A stretch of DNA of 64,000 bases from Tremella fuciformis (taxonomy: Eukaryota > Basidiomycota > Tremellomycetes > Tremellales > Tremellaceae): positions 2,418,001 to 2,482,000 of the forward strand of contig CP136491.1 of assembly GCA_032768795.1 (NCBI GenBank), given 5' to 3'. Both the position numbers and the translations under genes were made by a program. Position 1 is the first letter of the stretch; each line of letters starts with the position of its first letter. Shown in pieces: positions 43,220-54,775 of this stretch. The notes under the pieces were generated by a model, which was given only the letters and a program-made list of their open reading frames with translations, was not told where the DNA came from and searched no databases.

Positions 43220-46144
43220 ATGGTTAGTCTACGCGAGAGACACTCGCGGCCGTCCTACGCGAGCATCCATGAGGGATTACAAAACCTCTCGTCGGATGAG
43301 GATGAGCCCGGCGTGTCAGGCTCCGCCCCTGCCGGAGAGGGCGAAGCGGGCGCCGAGGAGCCTGCCTCAGACCAAGACGCTCAATCGTCTTTCTCGTCAG
43401 GCGGGTCGTCCGCATTCGACCCAGACGCCGAGAAGGAGCGTCGTCGGCCAAAGAGCGGGGTTCCCAGTGCACGGGAGGATGAGCGTCAGCCGTCCTCATC
43501 CCCCGACTCGTTGTTCGACGATGAAGATATGGTCGACGAGGATGGAGAACCAGACGCGGACGAGCACCCGGATGTCGGCCAGCGCCCACGAGCCGCCTCG
43601 ACCGTCTCTATCGTGGAGATCAAGCCCTCCATCCGGCCCAAGTCGACCAAGGCGGCGCCGACCACATTCCCGGGCACATCTGAGATTGCGCGGCTGCCGC
43701 CCATCTACCGAGACTTGATCCAGCAGTCGACCAAAGAGCTCACCAAGCCGCCCCTGCCGAGCAAGGCCCCGAACCAAGGCTGGCTCTTCAGGATCCTCAA
43801 AGCCGAGTCGCTGCCGTCGGGCCCGGGAACACCTTACACTGCGCGTCTGGTGCAGCCGCCGAGGCATCGACAGGTGGGGGAGGTGAAGCGGACGGCCGAG
43901 CCGGAAGACGCCCTGGAGCGAGAGGAAGCGCGGCAGAACAGGAATTGGGAGCTCATGGGGACGTACCCCCTGCTCTCGCCGTGGCAGACATGGGAGGGAG
44001 AGGGGTACTGGCCAGAGACGTACGTGGGACGGCGTGGCGCCGGGGAGAGCAGCAGGCCGAAGAAGAAGAGCAGACTGCTCGACCCGGACGAGTGGATATC
44101 ACGGGACGAGGTCAGGATGGGACTCGACAATGTCGGCCGGCTTCCATCCAGCCACTTGACACTGCTTGATGCCAAGTCGGCCCATCCACATGGACCGAGG
44201 CACGAGCTGACGATCAGGAGAGCCGCCCTACATATACCGGCCGTTGCAGACGGTGCTGTGCGATCCCGGATCCGCTGTCATATCGGTCCACATGGAGCTC
44301 AGAGACGAGTGGACCTGGTTGCTTTTGATCACAGACCAATCCGTATATCGCTACCATATCCGTGTACTGAGAGCTGACAAACAGACGACTACCACCCAGC
44401 AGCAGCTGGCTTTCTGTTCAACGCCGGCGGTCCGATATGGGGCATCGACTGGTGCCCTTATCCCCAACGCTTATCTGCCGCGCAGAATTTCAGGCAGTAC
44501 TTGGCAGTATCGACACTGCCAGATATCGACACGCGCCCCACACTTGGCACCAAGGGTTCCACAGATGCCCCAGGCAACATCCAGATTTGGTCTATGATAC
44601 CGCCAGCTTCACCGCAGGCCGACGGCGATGAGCCGATGGATGGCAATGATGCGAAGGGCCGCATGAGCTGCGAGATGGTGCTCTGTGTGCAGGGTGGTCC
44701 TGTCATGGATCTAAGGTGGATGCCCATGGGTGCATGGGACGAAGTGAGCTCAATGGCTCATAAGGAAGCAACTTGCTAAAATGGTGGCAGTATGAACCCG
44801 GTGGACCTGCAGGGCAGAGCTTGCCCAAGCTGGGGATCATCGCCGCACTGCACTGCGATGGCTCTGTGTCTTTCTGGCCTGTGCCGCACCCGCTCGCCGT
44901 CAAGCAAGCCCGTGGAGTCGCATCTGCTCAGACGCTATACGGTCAGCGCCATGACCACCACCACCAGCAGTACTGACAGCTCAGTCCATCTTCCTGCTCC
45001 TTTGCTCAGAGTCGCGATCCCAGACGCCTGCTGCACCTGCCTGGACTGGATGACTGGCTCGCGCCTCGCTGTCGGGCTGTCCAATGGTGTGTATGGAGCA
45101 CGTATGCGAGTGATACTGACCGGTAGGACATGTTGCCGTCTGGGATGTGCTAGATGCCTTGCGGTCTGGTCAGTCGGATGTGCTACCGGCGGTCTACGCG
45201 GCAGTATCACTGTCGGGGATTCGCGACATCGCCGCGGCCCACACGCCGTCTTCTGATGGGGCCGGTCAGGCTCGATGGGGAACCGACCCATTTTTCCTTG
45301 TGTGCGGCGGCTGGGATGGATCGACCGTGATCTTGGATGTGCGAGATCCAGACTTCCCAATCGAGTTCAACCGGAGTCGAGGTGAGCATCATCGCCTGCT
45401 ATTGACGACCCACAACTGCTGATATGCTCATAGCGTCGTCAATGGCGGTCGCGTGGTCGTCCCAGCTCGGCTCGCCCTTCTACATCGATACCGAGTACTT
45501 CCTCGTAATGTACAAGCTCCGGGGGATGGGCGAAGGCAAGGGGCAATACATGGCGTTCCAACAAGGTCCAGTCTGGGTAAGTGCTCCTGTTTATGATGGC
45601 TCGATCGCTCATTGCACAGGGCATTGGCACTTCGGACTACCACACGATGCTGCTCACGGCCGGCTGTGACGGCTCGGTACTGCTGAGCAATTGCAAGCAA
45701 GGCTTTCACCGGGGCAGGGGAGAGGCGAGTTGCCATGGCAACAACGGACAGCTAGGGGGAGCTGACTTGCAGGGCTTGATGCAGCAGAGGATGATGCAGA
45801 TGGACTATGACCTTCACACGGGAGAGTACCGTCTGCTTGACAATTTCCTCCCAGAGGTGCGTGACAGACCGACGAGGTCATGTCACGCTGACGAACAGCA
45901 TATATCACTCGAGGTGACGCTCAACAGAGTGGCAAAGGACAAGGCCAAGTCGAGTAACCCGATGTTGATGAAATCGGCGTCTTGGCTACCGCAAGTCGCC
46001 GTCCATCGTGTGAGATGGAACGATGCGAATGGCCTGTCTAACGCAGGTTGGTATGCCGCTGGTACGGCGAGTGGAATGGGACGGGTCGAATGGGTCGAAG
46101 GGAGGTTCAGAAAAGGTCAAATTCCAAGAGTGGTCGAACGGTAG
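43220..46144 (+). CDS. Transcription factor TFIIIC WD40 subunit (tau91/Sfc6/GTF3C2 type)
   Basis: Ten exons: 43220-44175, 44218-44342, 44385-44743, 44791-44941, 44985-45086, 45127-45381, 45434-45576, 45620-45724, 45773-45856 and 45899-46144 (841 aa). The N-terminus is acidic and disordered. The conserved part starts at EGEGYWPETYVG and RCHIGPHGAQRRVDLVAF, then enters the WD40 propeller: GGPIWGIDWCPYP, QYLAVSTLPDID, GNIQIWSM, ALHCDGSVSFWPVP, CTCLDWMTGSRLAVGLSNGH, FLVCGGWDGSTVILDVRDP, LLTAGCDGSVLLSN. TFIIIC binds the internal B box of tRNA genes and recruits TFIIIB for RNA polymerase III. The eighth intron (45725-45772) has a GC donor. The start lies about 200 bp downstream of the TOR-like stop. 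Confidence 0.87.
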
Positions 46145-46354
46145 ACTCTTGCTGCTTTCCTCTTCCATGTTGTATGTCACCATCTGGGATTCTCATTTGA
46201 CAGACATTTCAGGCATGTACCCATAGCAATAGCAGTGAGATATGCATGACCACGCTGCAGACCTCGCAGCCAATGCAAGTTACGTAAACGTCACGTCGAG
46301 CTCGATGCTCAGGATGACGTCGAGGTCGCGAGGAAGCCTCTCTCGTCCTCCTCT

Positions 46355-47764
46355 ATGAGTCCCAGTCTGGCTCTCTACGCCTGTGGGTCCAACGCCTCTG
46401 GTCAGCTCGGGATCGGCCATCTCGACGACGTCCACCGCCTGACGGCATGTCACCTCGACCCGTCCGTCCACGACGCCCTCGCTGGACACCGAGCAGAAGT
46501 CGTCGACCTGTGCGGGTCATCGGCACATTCCTTGCTCCTCCTGCGCCTCACCGAGCCCGACCCGCCCGAAAGAAAGCAGAAGCAGCCCCGGACACTCCTG
46601 CTCGGTGCGGGCACGAACACCCTGGGGCAACTGGGCCCGCGGTGTAAACTATGGGCCGACACCCGGCCTGAACTGGCTTACAAGCCGCTCGACCTGCTCA
46701 CCCCCCTTGGCCTGACGCACGACGAGTGGGAGCCCTTCAAGGTGGCCACAACGTGGACGACGTCTTTCGTGGTCTACCGCCGCACGGGCACGTCGCCCCT
46801 CGACGCCCCACCGGCCGCGGCGTCCTCCTCGAACCAAGCCGCGGGCGGCTCGAGCAGTCCGCCGCCGACGCAGATGGTCGTGACGTGCGGCTCGAGCGAC
46901 TTTGGCGAGTCCGGCTTGCCCCCCTCTTCTCACCAGATGGGCCGAGTGGCCATCACCACGCCGGGCGACATGCCGAGCATCGTCGACCTCGCTCTCGCGC
47001 CTGGCGAGACCGTCGAGCATATCCGCGGCGGTCAGCGGCACGTCGTGTGCGTGGTGCGGGGCGCGAGGGGCGCGCAGCGAGTCGTGGGATGGGGCGCGAA
47101 CCGGCGGGGCGAGCTCGACCCGCTTGGCGCTGCGCCTGCGCCGCCATCAGCGGCTCCGCGCCCGCCTGATAGCGACAAGAGGAAGGGGAAAGCGGCCGTG
47201 AGGTCGACGACACTCACGCCCACCGTGTTGCCTCTCCGTCTGGAACCCGGGGAGGCGGTGGCCGACCTCGCGCTTGGGTCGGGCCATACGGTGCTCCGTC
47301 TCAGTTCGGGCAGGCTGGCAGCGTGGGGCTCGGATCTCAAGGGGCAGATCGCGGGCCTGGACGAGGCGACAGGCGTCGCGCAGGTCGCGGCGACATGGGG
47401 CGGGACTTATCTGCTTGACGCGAGGCGGGGACTATGGAGCCAAGGGAGCGACTCGCACGGGCAGCTGCTGCGTCCTACGGATGGTGCAGGCCCAAGAGGA
47501 CAAGTGGACCTCGCCGCCTGTTCGGAGGGCGAGCAAGGCATCGTGAGTCTACGCACGGGGTCGGAGCACGTCCTGTTGCAGCTTGGCAGGGAGCAGGGCG
47601 CAGACGAAGTCTGGGCCGGGGGATGGAACGAGCATGGAAACCTGGGTCTGGGGGATACGACCGATCGCCCCGCTTTGGAGAGGGTGCCTCTTCCTGCTAG
47701 TGTACGGCGGGTCAGAGGCGTTTGGGGCGGGCTGGCAGCCACCTGGATTTGGGCGGAGGGATAA
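46355..47764 (+). CDS. RCC1-repeat protein (Ats1/Kti13-like)
   Basis: Single exon, 469 aa. RCC1 blades are clear: ALYACGSNASGQLGIGHLDD at the start, TLLLGAGTNTLGQLG, VVTCGSSDFGESG, VVGWGANRRGELD, LAAWGSDLKGQIAG, GLWSQGSDSHGQLL and VWAGGWNEHGNLGLGDTTDR. Seven blades suggest a complete propeller with low-complexity inserts (Ala/Ser/Pro near residues 150-170 and 260-280). No signal peptide or extra domain. Among small stand-alone RCC1 proteins, yeast Ats1/Kti13 acts with Elongator and diphthamide synthesis; the size fits, but the link is inference. Lack of introns is unusual beside its neighbours. Confidence 0.85.
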   Translation: MSPSLALYACGSNASGQLGIGHLDDVHRLTACHLDPSVHDALAGHRAEVVDLCGSSAHSLLLLRLTEPDPPERKQKQPRTLLLGAGTNTLGQLGPRCKLWADTRPELAYKPLDLLTPLGLTHDEWEPFKVATTWTTSFVVYRRTGTSPLDAPPAAASSSNQAAGGSSSPPPTQMVVTCGSSDFGESGLPPSSHQMGRVAITTPGDMPSIVDLALAPGETVEHIRGGQRHVVCVVRGARGAQRVVGWGANRRGELDPLGAAPAPPSAAPRPPDSDKRKGKAAVRSTTLTPTVLPLRLEPGEAVADLALGSGHTVLRLSSGRLAAWGSDLKGQIAGLDEATGVAQVAATWGGTYLLDARRGLWSQGSDSHGQLLRPTDGAGPRGQVDLAACSEGEQGIVSLRTGSEHVLLQLGREQGADEVWAGGWNEHGNLGLGDTTDRPALERVPLPASVRRVRGVWGGLAATWIWAEG

Positions 47765-47949
47765 CTGCCCGTCTACGTCTACTGCATGACGTGCGCACTG
47801 GAGGGCATCTCATCAGATTGTACATACACCTATGTTGTTGCATCTTAGCGTCCACTAAGACCGATCTGCCAAGTCCAGGCACGATCTCATCTTTCCATCT
47901 TTCGGTCTATAATCTCGCCTATCATCCGCCTCTCGTCAAGGTGTCCGGG

Positions 47950-49381
47950 ATGAAGCTCTCCATGTACCACCCCGACCAGCCAGAACCTTCCCTGCCGCCC
48001 CTGTCGCTGCCCATACCCGACGAGTCGGCAGACCAGCCCGATCCCACATGGGCCCTACCGGCCGTGAGTACCCCTCCCCTCGCCTGTCCACAACGCGGCT
48101 GAGGCCAGGCCGGCCCAGGGGCCCTGTCCGAAATCGTGCTGGGTTGTTCGCCATTCGGCTACGGGATCTACGCCGAGCATAGCAGCTTGATCGACGGGCC
48201 AGAGCCGGTGAGGATCGTGAGGCTTGCGCTGCGCGCGGGCATACGGGCGTTCGACACGTGTGAGTCTGGGTGCGACGGCGCCGTCCAGGTCCTTCTGCAT
48301 GTCCAAAGGTCCTTGGGCACAGGCAGGGAGGTCAGGAGGGGAAGGGCAGGCGGGGCAGCTGACGCGCAGCGCCGTGGTATCACCCCTCTGAGCTCATCCT
48401 CGGCCGCGCGCTCGACGTGCTCAAAGACGAGTGGCCTCGCGAGTCGTACAGCCTCATCACCAAGGTCGGCAAGTACGGCCCCGCGGCCCGGGACCATATC
48501 TACGCCCCGGACGTCATCCGGCGCAGCGTCGAGCGCAGCTTGCGGCGGCTCAAGACGCCGTACCTCGACGTTGTCTGTGAGCAGGCCCCCGGCCGAGAAC
48601 CGAGACGTGGGACGAGGCGCTGAGGCCAGACCTGCACGACGTCGAGTACGTCGCCGCCGGGCCCCCCGTCCCAGCCGGCAATCCGCTCTCCTTCCTCGCG
48701 GCGAGCCCCTCTGCCGCCGCTGCAGCAGCAGCGGGCAGCTCGCGCTACCTCGACCCCCCGCACGCTCCCCTCGGGCCGGGGGACCGTACTTTTCTCGAGG
48801 CACTTGGCGTTCTGCGGGAGTACCAGCGACGCGGGGTCGTCCGCCGCGTGGGGTTCTCGGGATACCCCCTGCCCGTCCTGCTGCGCCTGGCGCTCCTCGC
48901 GCTGCACGCCACCGGCACGCCCGTCGACATCGTCCAGTCGTACTCGCACAGCACGCTGCTCAACTCGGCGCTGGCAGAGGGCTACCTCGCGCGCCTGCGG
49001 GGCGAGGCGCGCGTGGGAGAGGTGGTCACGGCGTCTCCGCTGTCCATGTCGATCTTCGTCAGCGGCCGAGGCCCCGAGTGGCATCCTGTCAACAGACCCG
49101 AGGGGTCGGCCGTCCGCGCTGCGCTGGACGAGGCCAAGGGCTTGTGCGCGGCGCGCGGGGAGAAGATAGAGATTGTCGCGCTTCGGTATGGACTGCGGCG
49201 GCTGGAAGAGCAGGGCAGGGTTGTGCCCGTTGCGGCTGGGGCGCAGACGGTGCAGCAGCTCAGGGAGATGCTGGGCTGTTATAGAGACGCGAGGGATGGG
49301 CGGGGAAGGGAGACGGAGGATCTGGTCAGGGAGGTGTTCAAGCGCAGAGGCGTCGAGGGGTGGAGCTGGGCCAGTCCATGA
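47950..49381 (+). CDS. Aldo-keto reductase, D-arabinose dehydrogenase (Ara2)-like
   Basis: Four exons: 47950-48063, 48109-48259, 48370-48576 and 48630-49381 (407 aa). Family marks: EIVLGCSPFGYGIY, GIRAFDTSPWYHPSELILG (Asp and Tyr of the active site), SYSLITKVGKYG (Lys), YLDVVYLHDVEYV (His), VRRVGFSGYPL, and the C-terminal EIVALRYGLRRLEE. This subfamily oxidises D-arabinose or L-galactose to the lactone, the step before D-erythroascorbate in fungi; that role is inferred from family. An insert of Ala/Pro-rich residues (about 140-175) and the N-terminal Pro-rich 38 residues are extra. An alternative is a related plant-type L-galactose dehydrogenase. Confidence 0.82.
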
Positions 49382-49478
49382 GTCTCGCACGGCGCATCGA
49401 GCAGGTCAAACACAGTCGTATGGTCGCACAAACAACACAAACCGCATCGCATGGCATGAGTCGCGTCGCTACCAATGT

Positions 49479-50927
49479 CTAGCTCGGTGGCTGTCGTGGC
49501 GGCATTTCCAGCTCTGCCAATGCTTCTTTCCGCCGCCCAGTGATTGCACCCCAGATGTACACGATCGCAGTTTCCTGCGGGAGAAACTGCCCTACAACGC
49601 GCTTGTAGCTAGCATACGCGGGGTACTAGGCATCAACGACAGAAGAGACAGACAAGCTGCAGAACGCAGCGAGTCGCTCACCTTGCTCTGCGTGATCCAT
49701 TCCGTCAACGTGGTGCTGGCGCAGAACAAGAGGCTCAGCTGCCTGTCAGCGTCCTGCACATCGGACCGTGTCTCGCGCCGTTGAGGAACAGCTCACAGCA
49801 AGTGGAGGTCCAAACACGCTGCCTCCAATCCACCGGCTCCGTGTGGCATGGCTGCTTTCTCCGGCAGCGACTACAAACAGACTCTGAGAAAACCAGAACA
49901 GCTGCTCCGCTGCAAAGTTGGCGTGTCGCACAATTCCGAATAGGCCTCTTGTCGGGAAGCCCGGATGATACTGGCGAGGACACGGGGCTGGTTTCGGCTT
50001 GCCTGGTACCTCCCAGCCTGGCTGGAGCTTAGACAGCAAAGGTTGCTGTTCGTGAGGACCAGAAGTGGATTGTGTCTGCTTGGACGCAGCGCCGGATGTG
50101 GTGGGATAGGCCATTTCGCCCTGCTCGGCTTGACGGGAATGCTTCGCCTTCTGGTACAGCTGCATCTGCCTGTCTGCCTTGTCTTCGATGTACAGCATGC
50201 TCGCTGCGAAGAGGACGACCAGGAGATCGTACAGGTTCAGGACCGGGGTCGAGTCGGGAGCCATGTCGAATCGGGCGGGCATGAAGGGCTTGACCACGCC
50301 ATACGGCAGGCTGAGGCCAGGAATAGGGCCGGCCGACAGTTCAGCGGGTGGGAGGAGCAAGACCGCCTGCATCGGCAGGCTGAGGCTGAACAGGAGCAGC
50401 GGTTGAGGGATGGCAACGACCAAGATGTGCAAGAGGGCAAAGGCCCATCTGGGCAGCATCTTTTTGACCTGGGAATACCGGTAGTCCTCGCCTCTGAAAT
50501 CGTAAAACCCTCGTCCGGTGGCATGCACGAGCAGCCGGGTCGACCAGGCATACTGCAGGAATAACATCAACGCCAGACGGGGGATGTTGTGTCCGTACAC
50601 GCTGGAAGAGGGGTTGAGCGCGACCCAGACGAAGACGAGGGTCGAGCAGAGCGGCGTGAGGAACGGCCATGAGCGGTCGACCCACGAGATGTTGTTGCTG
50701 AACACCCCGAGAAGATAGATGACAGGGATGTAGACGGTCATGAACAACAGGGGCGGGTGGAGAGGGTGGGCCAGCGGGTCGGAGAGGAACGACATGGGCG
50801 TGGGCGATGGGTGCGTGGCAAGATGCAGCGCGAGGGTGGGCGGTAGGGAGAGGACGGATGTAGGCAGCATGGGCAGGTAGGGCAGAACCGGTCTCGCCAT
50901 GGTCGCCATGAACGATGCGACCCCCAT
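49479..50927 (-). CDS. DUF1295 polytopic membrane protein
   Basis: Three exons: 50927-49797, 49738-49682 and 49625-49479 (444 aa). Several membrane helices are visible (LFMTVYIPVIYLLGVF, FALLHILVVAIPQPLLLF and others). The family signatures are NNISWVDRSWPFLTPL, RGFYDFRGEDYRYSQVKK, FPTRGLFGIVRHANFAAEQL and the last-exon-spanning STTLTEWITQSKYPAYASYK. DUF1295 proteins belong with steroid-5-alpha-reductase-like isoprenyl-methyltransferase folds; no substrate is established for the fungal members. A polar Gln/Ser-rich insert lies before the FPTRG motif. The two small last exons are well supported because they rebuild the conserved C-terminal block. Confidence 0.82.
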
Positions 50928-51394
50928 ATGATTGCTGAAGCTATGCTGAAGCTATGCTACAGCTATGGACAGACGAAGAACGAAGGTGAAGGTGTTTCGG
51001 CGTCGATCGGTGCCTGACATCATCGCTCTGACGTATATGCCACGTGGCTCGGCTCGGCCCTTGGGCTCGGACCCTGACATGTTGAAATAAACGAACAATC
51101 TACGAGCAATTGCTTCAACCTGCTCTCTTTCTTGTCAAACACATATACCCATTGGCAAGGATACACGGCTCGGGAACACCAGAGAAGCAGGAGCTTCTCA
51201 AAGCCTCGGAACTCTCGAGGTCGCGAGAGGGATCGCCGCTGAGCGGCCCGCCAGCACCGCAAGCCGCATTTTGGAAGGCGAGGACACAACGAGTCCGCGG
51301 GTTTGAGCGGCAAGGCGACAAACGGCCACTGTCGCTCTGAACAACAGTCCTATTACTTGCCTGCGCACTCCTCTAGTGGCGAAGACCCGTCGCC
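50928..51394. promoter_or_regulatory. Divergent promoter region
   Basis: This stretch lies between the starts of the DUF1295 gene (minus) and the arrestin-like gene (plus). It contains a near-perfect direct repeat of a GCTGAAGCTATG / GCTACAGCTATG motif at about 50934-50966. No coding pattern. Confidence 0.5.
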
Positions 51395-54300
51395 ATGGCC
51401 CATCCCGCCCGTCTGTCCCTTCGCGCCCCTCCTCACCTTCCCTTCGTCCAGGGCTATCCTGGCATACCGCCCTCTGATCCCTCCTCCCCCGGCCAACCTC
51501 GCCTGCAACCCGCTGTGCACGGAACTGTCGAGCTTCGGGTGGGTAGCACGCCCGTCAAGGCAAAGTGGGTCCGCGTCGAGATTCGGAAGCACGAGATCCT
51601 CCCGCCGGGCTTCCCATCCTCTTCTTCGACGCCCGCTGCAATTTGGGATCACGTAGGGGAGATTGTGACGCTGTGGCAGCCGCCCTCCGGTAAAGAGTAC
51701 GATGTCCTCGAGACCGCCGACTTCAAATTCCTGCTGCCCCTCCCGGCCAACCTCCCGCCGAGCGTGGAAATGCTCAAAGAGACTGGCGTGCGGTACGAGC
51801 TGGTGGCAGCCCTGTGCTATCGCCAAAAAGGCGGGTTGTTCAAGAAAGAGGCGACTCCCATCATGAAGATCTCCGAGCCTCTTCGGATCGTCAAGCATGA
51901 TCTACACTCGGCCTGGCCGCTGTACAATCAGCCAGACACAAAGACGCAGCAAGCCCTCGGTGGCGTGCTCACCTTGACCGTCCAACGGCCGTCGACTGCA
52001 TTCGGACCAACAGACCGCATACTGTTCACGGCCTCGCTCAAGAGTATGCAGGCCAAGCCGTTCAAGTTGAAAGGCTTCGAGTGTAGCATACACGAGGTCA
52101 TCACCGTCTTCCCCGCGCAGACCAACACGTCCACCAACAAGCGGAAATCCAAGCTACCGCCACAGCCGACGGTGCGGAGTCGAATAGTGGCCAGCACTCG
52201 CGCGGCCGTGGACGAGAGCGTCGGCAGAGGCGGGGAGAAATCCGTCAGGGTCGATATGGGCCTGCCATCGGACAAGCTCTTGATGACTGTCAAGCAAGCC
52301 AAGATGATGGCCGTTGGATACGAGCTCGAGGTGAAGACAGTCAGCGAGGGCGCGCCCGAGGTCGCATGTAGTGGCATACAATATACGGTCGGACCGTATG
52401 CCCGTACCCATGCCCAACAGGCTGTGAGGTAGGGCCACGCCAGAAGTCAAGTCGTTCGCATGCTTACAGCAGGGACATTGGCTTTTACGCACCCCTATGT
52501 CCAGGGCAGCCGACACCTGCCCTCACCCCCGAGTCCTTGTCTCGCCCCACTTCTGCCTCATCCACCCCGTCAGTCTCGCAGCCGAATGGGTACTCTTCTG
52601 GTCCAGTCCAATTTCCTTATTCTTCCAATCCACAACCTCCTCGACAACCGATACAGGGTTTTGTCGCGCAAGATTCTCGGCGCAAGTCGTCATCAACCAC
52701 CATCACCTCGACAACGACCACGACGCATGACTTCTCACCTGGCGGCATCCAAAATGGGCGTCCTTACTCGACGATGCCATCCCAGCGGCTCGCTTTCCCG
52801 GACGCCACACCCAGCGGCCTAGTCAGGGGACCATCGATCACGTACAGCCTCGCAGATTCCAGTCAGGAAGAGCCACAGCGCTACACCCAGAGTGACCTTG
52901 GGCATGGCGGCGACAAGCGCTACAGTAGCGGGACCAATGCCACCTTTGGACAATGGGATAATAGCCTGAGGGGGGCGATGAACGCCGGGCCTGGGATGGG
53001 GTCGGTGCCAGAAGGAGGTCAGGCCGTAAGTCTCCCTCTGTCGCGAGGACATTGCGCTGAGTATCTTCAGACAACGCCCCCACTGCCGGTCAGCGCCGGC
53101 CCAGCCCCTTCACGGACGCCACCAACGGCATGGCCGTCGGCCGAGCAAGAGAAGATGAGGCTCTACAATGCTGCTCGAAACCGTGCTGCTGCGGCACAAT
53201 CGGCATCGGGCGCATCTCTGGTTCAGCTCGGCATGAGCGGCCTCGCGGCTGGTCAATTGCCAGATAGTGCGCCACCGGAGTATGAATCTTCGATCAAGTC
53301 GTCGAATGGTCCGCCTGCCAAGACAACACTGGCTCCACCGACACCCACTGGTGGGCGGACGCCCTCCCAGAGCGGCACCTCCACGCCTGTGAGGTCGGTG
53401 ACTCCTACCGGATCTTCCAGTGGGCATGTGGCAGCGGGCAGCTCTTCAAGACCTCCTGTAGCGTATCTGAGTGCGGCAGAGGAGAAGGAGCAGCAGAGGA
53501 GGCGGTACGAGCATGCCCAGCGCAGGGTGGCTTCTGGTCCTCAAAGCTCTTTGGGGCATGACGCCGGTCCATCGACGCCACCATCTGCGGTGGCTCCCGC
53601 GCGCTATGCACGTACACCATCGACCGCTGCCCCGAGCGGTGGGAGGTTGGTGCTGGTTGGTGATCCCGTCTCAAACGATTCGACGTTTGCCTCGTCCTCG
53701 TCGACAGGCCAGTCGGGACCGATCAAGCCACCGGCCGTGCCCCTCTCGAGTCTCCCGTCTGCTCTCAGCGAAAAGGAGCAGATGAAACGGTATTATCAGG
53801 CTCGCGATCGAGTGGACCTGGCTACGCAGCAGCAATCGAGCCCTACTCGCAATGCTGCCGAATCTTCATCGTCTGCAGCACTCGGACCGCCACTCGCTGG
53901 CCCCAGTCAGCCCAAGCCGCCTGCAGCATCAGCCGGCGTTGCGACCGCGGGAGTGGCCAGCGAGAAAGAGCAGATGCGGCGCTACTACGAAGCACAAGAC
54001 CGAGTCAACCGCACGTCTCGTCTGGGATACGGCGACTCCAGCCCTTCTCCGCCCAGCTCGCCTGTTCCCGGTCCAAGCACGTCTGTTCCACAGGCTCCTA
54101 AGCCTTCTACGTCTGGCCTGACAGAGAAAGAACAGATGAAGCGGTACTACGAGGCGATGGACCGTGTGCGGACGGCCACTGGCGGAGCAGGGGCCTCGAC
54201 CTCTGGCCCAACGGCACAGCCTGTGGCCTCTGGGTCTGGATCTGGCCCCAGCGCTGCCCCTGTCGCGGGTGGCAGCTCAAGCTCGGCTGCGCCGAACGGA

Positions 54301-54576
54301 GTAGCTTGGCCGTCGGCAGAACCGCAGAAGCGCCAACGACACGAGTCGCCCATGCAGGCTACCGCACGACAGTCATATGGTCAGAGGGGCCCACCGTCGT
54401 CCCCGCCGCCGCCTGCGGCGTCCAGCTCGTCGCATAGTAGCCCTGTGCAGCCCCGCGCCGCAGAGGACGAGGGGCCGCCGCCCCCCTTGCCCGCCCGACC
54501 CCCTCAGGAGTACGTGCGGCTCTTGAGTCCGGCTCAAGAGGCCGGGCCGAGCTTTGCGGGGCTGCGCATAAATTAG
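51395..54576 (+). CDS. Arrestin-like protein with repeat-bearing C-terminal tail
   Basis: Exons 51395-52428, 52470-53025 and 53071-54576 (1031 aa). The N-terminal 340 residues form an arrestin fold: VHGTVELRVGSTPVKAKWVR, DVLETADFKFLLPLPANLPP, GVRYELVAALCYRQK, LHSAWPLYNQPDTK, then the second sandwich (GGVLTLTVQRPSTAFGPTDR). Fungal alpha-arrestins recruit ubiquitin ligases to membrane cargo. The long Ser/Pro/Gly-rich tail carries a repeated helical motif, best seen as LTEKEQMKRYYEAMDRV, with copies starting near 53464, 53764, 53958 and 54118 and a degenerate one near 53131. No PPxY motif was seen. The 45-nt intron at 53026 has a perfect GTAAGT donor but preserves the frame, so retention would add 15 residues. 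Confidence 0.82.
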
Positions 54577-54586
54577 TTACGAGTAG

Positions 54587-54620
54587 TGCTTGCCCTGCTT
54601 GCCCTGCTTGCCCTGCTTGC
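54587..54620. repeat. TGCTTGCCC tandem repeat
   Basis: Nearly four copies of a 9-nt unit (TGCTTGCCC) lie directly after the stop codon of the arrestin-like gene, in its 3' untranslated region. Confidence 0.8.
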
Positions 54621-54775
54621 ATAGTGCCCGCTCGCTTCAGGAAGACAGATGCAATATGCATGAGTGCGCTGCTATCCCTAACAAACGGACGACACATCGA
54701 TGGCCGTCGCGCTGGCTTCTCTCGCCGCCACGCCCTTTTCCGTGACGACGCAGCCTGCGATCGATCAGCTTGGTA

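Noticed and set aside
44176..44400. Suspected frameshift in the TFIIIC gene
   Set aside because: One frame reads EPPYIYRPLQTVL and seemed better at first, but the frame between introns 44176-44217 and 44343-44384 gives CHIGPHGAQRRVDLVAF, which fits the family and both splice phases.
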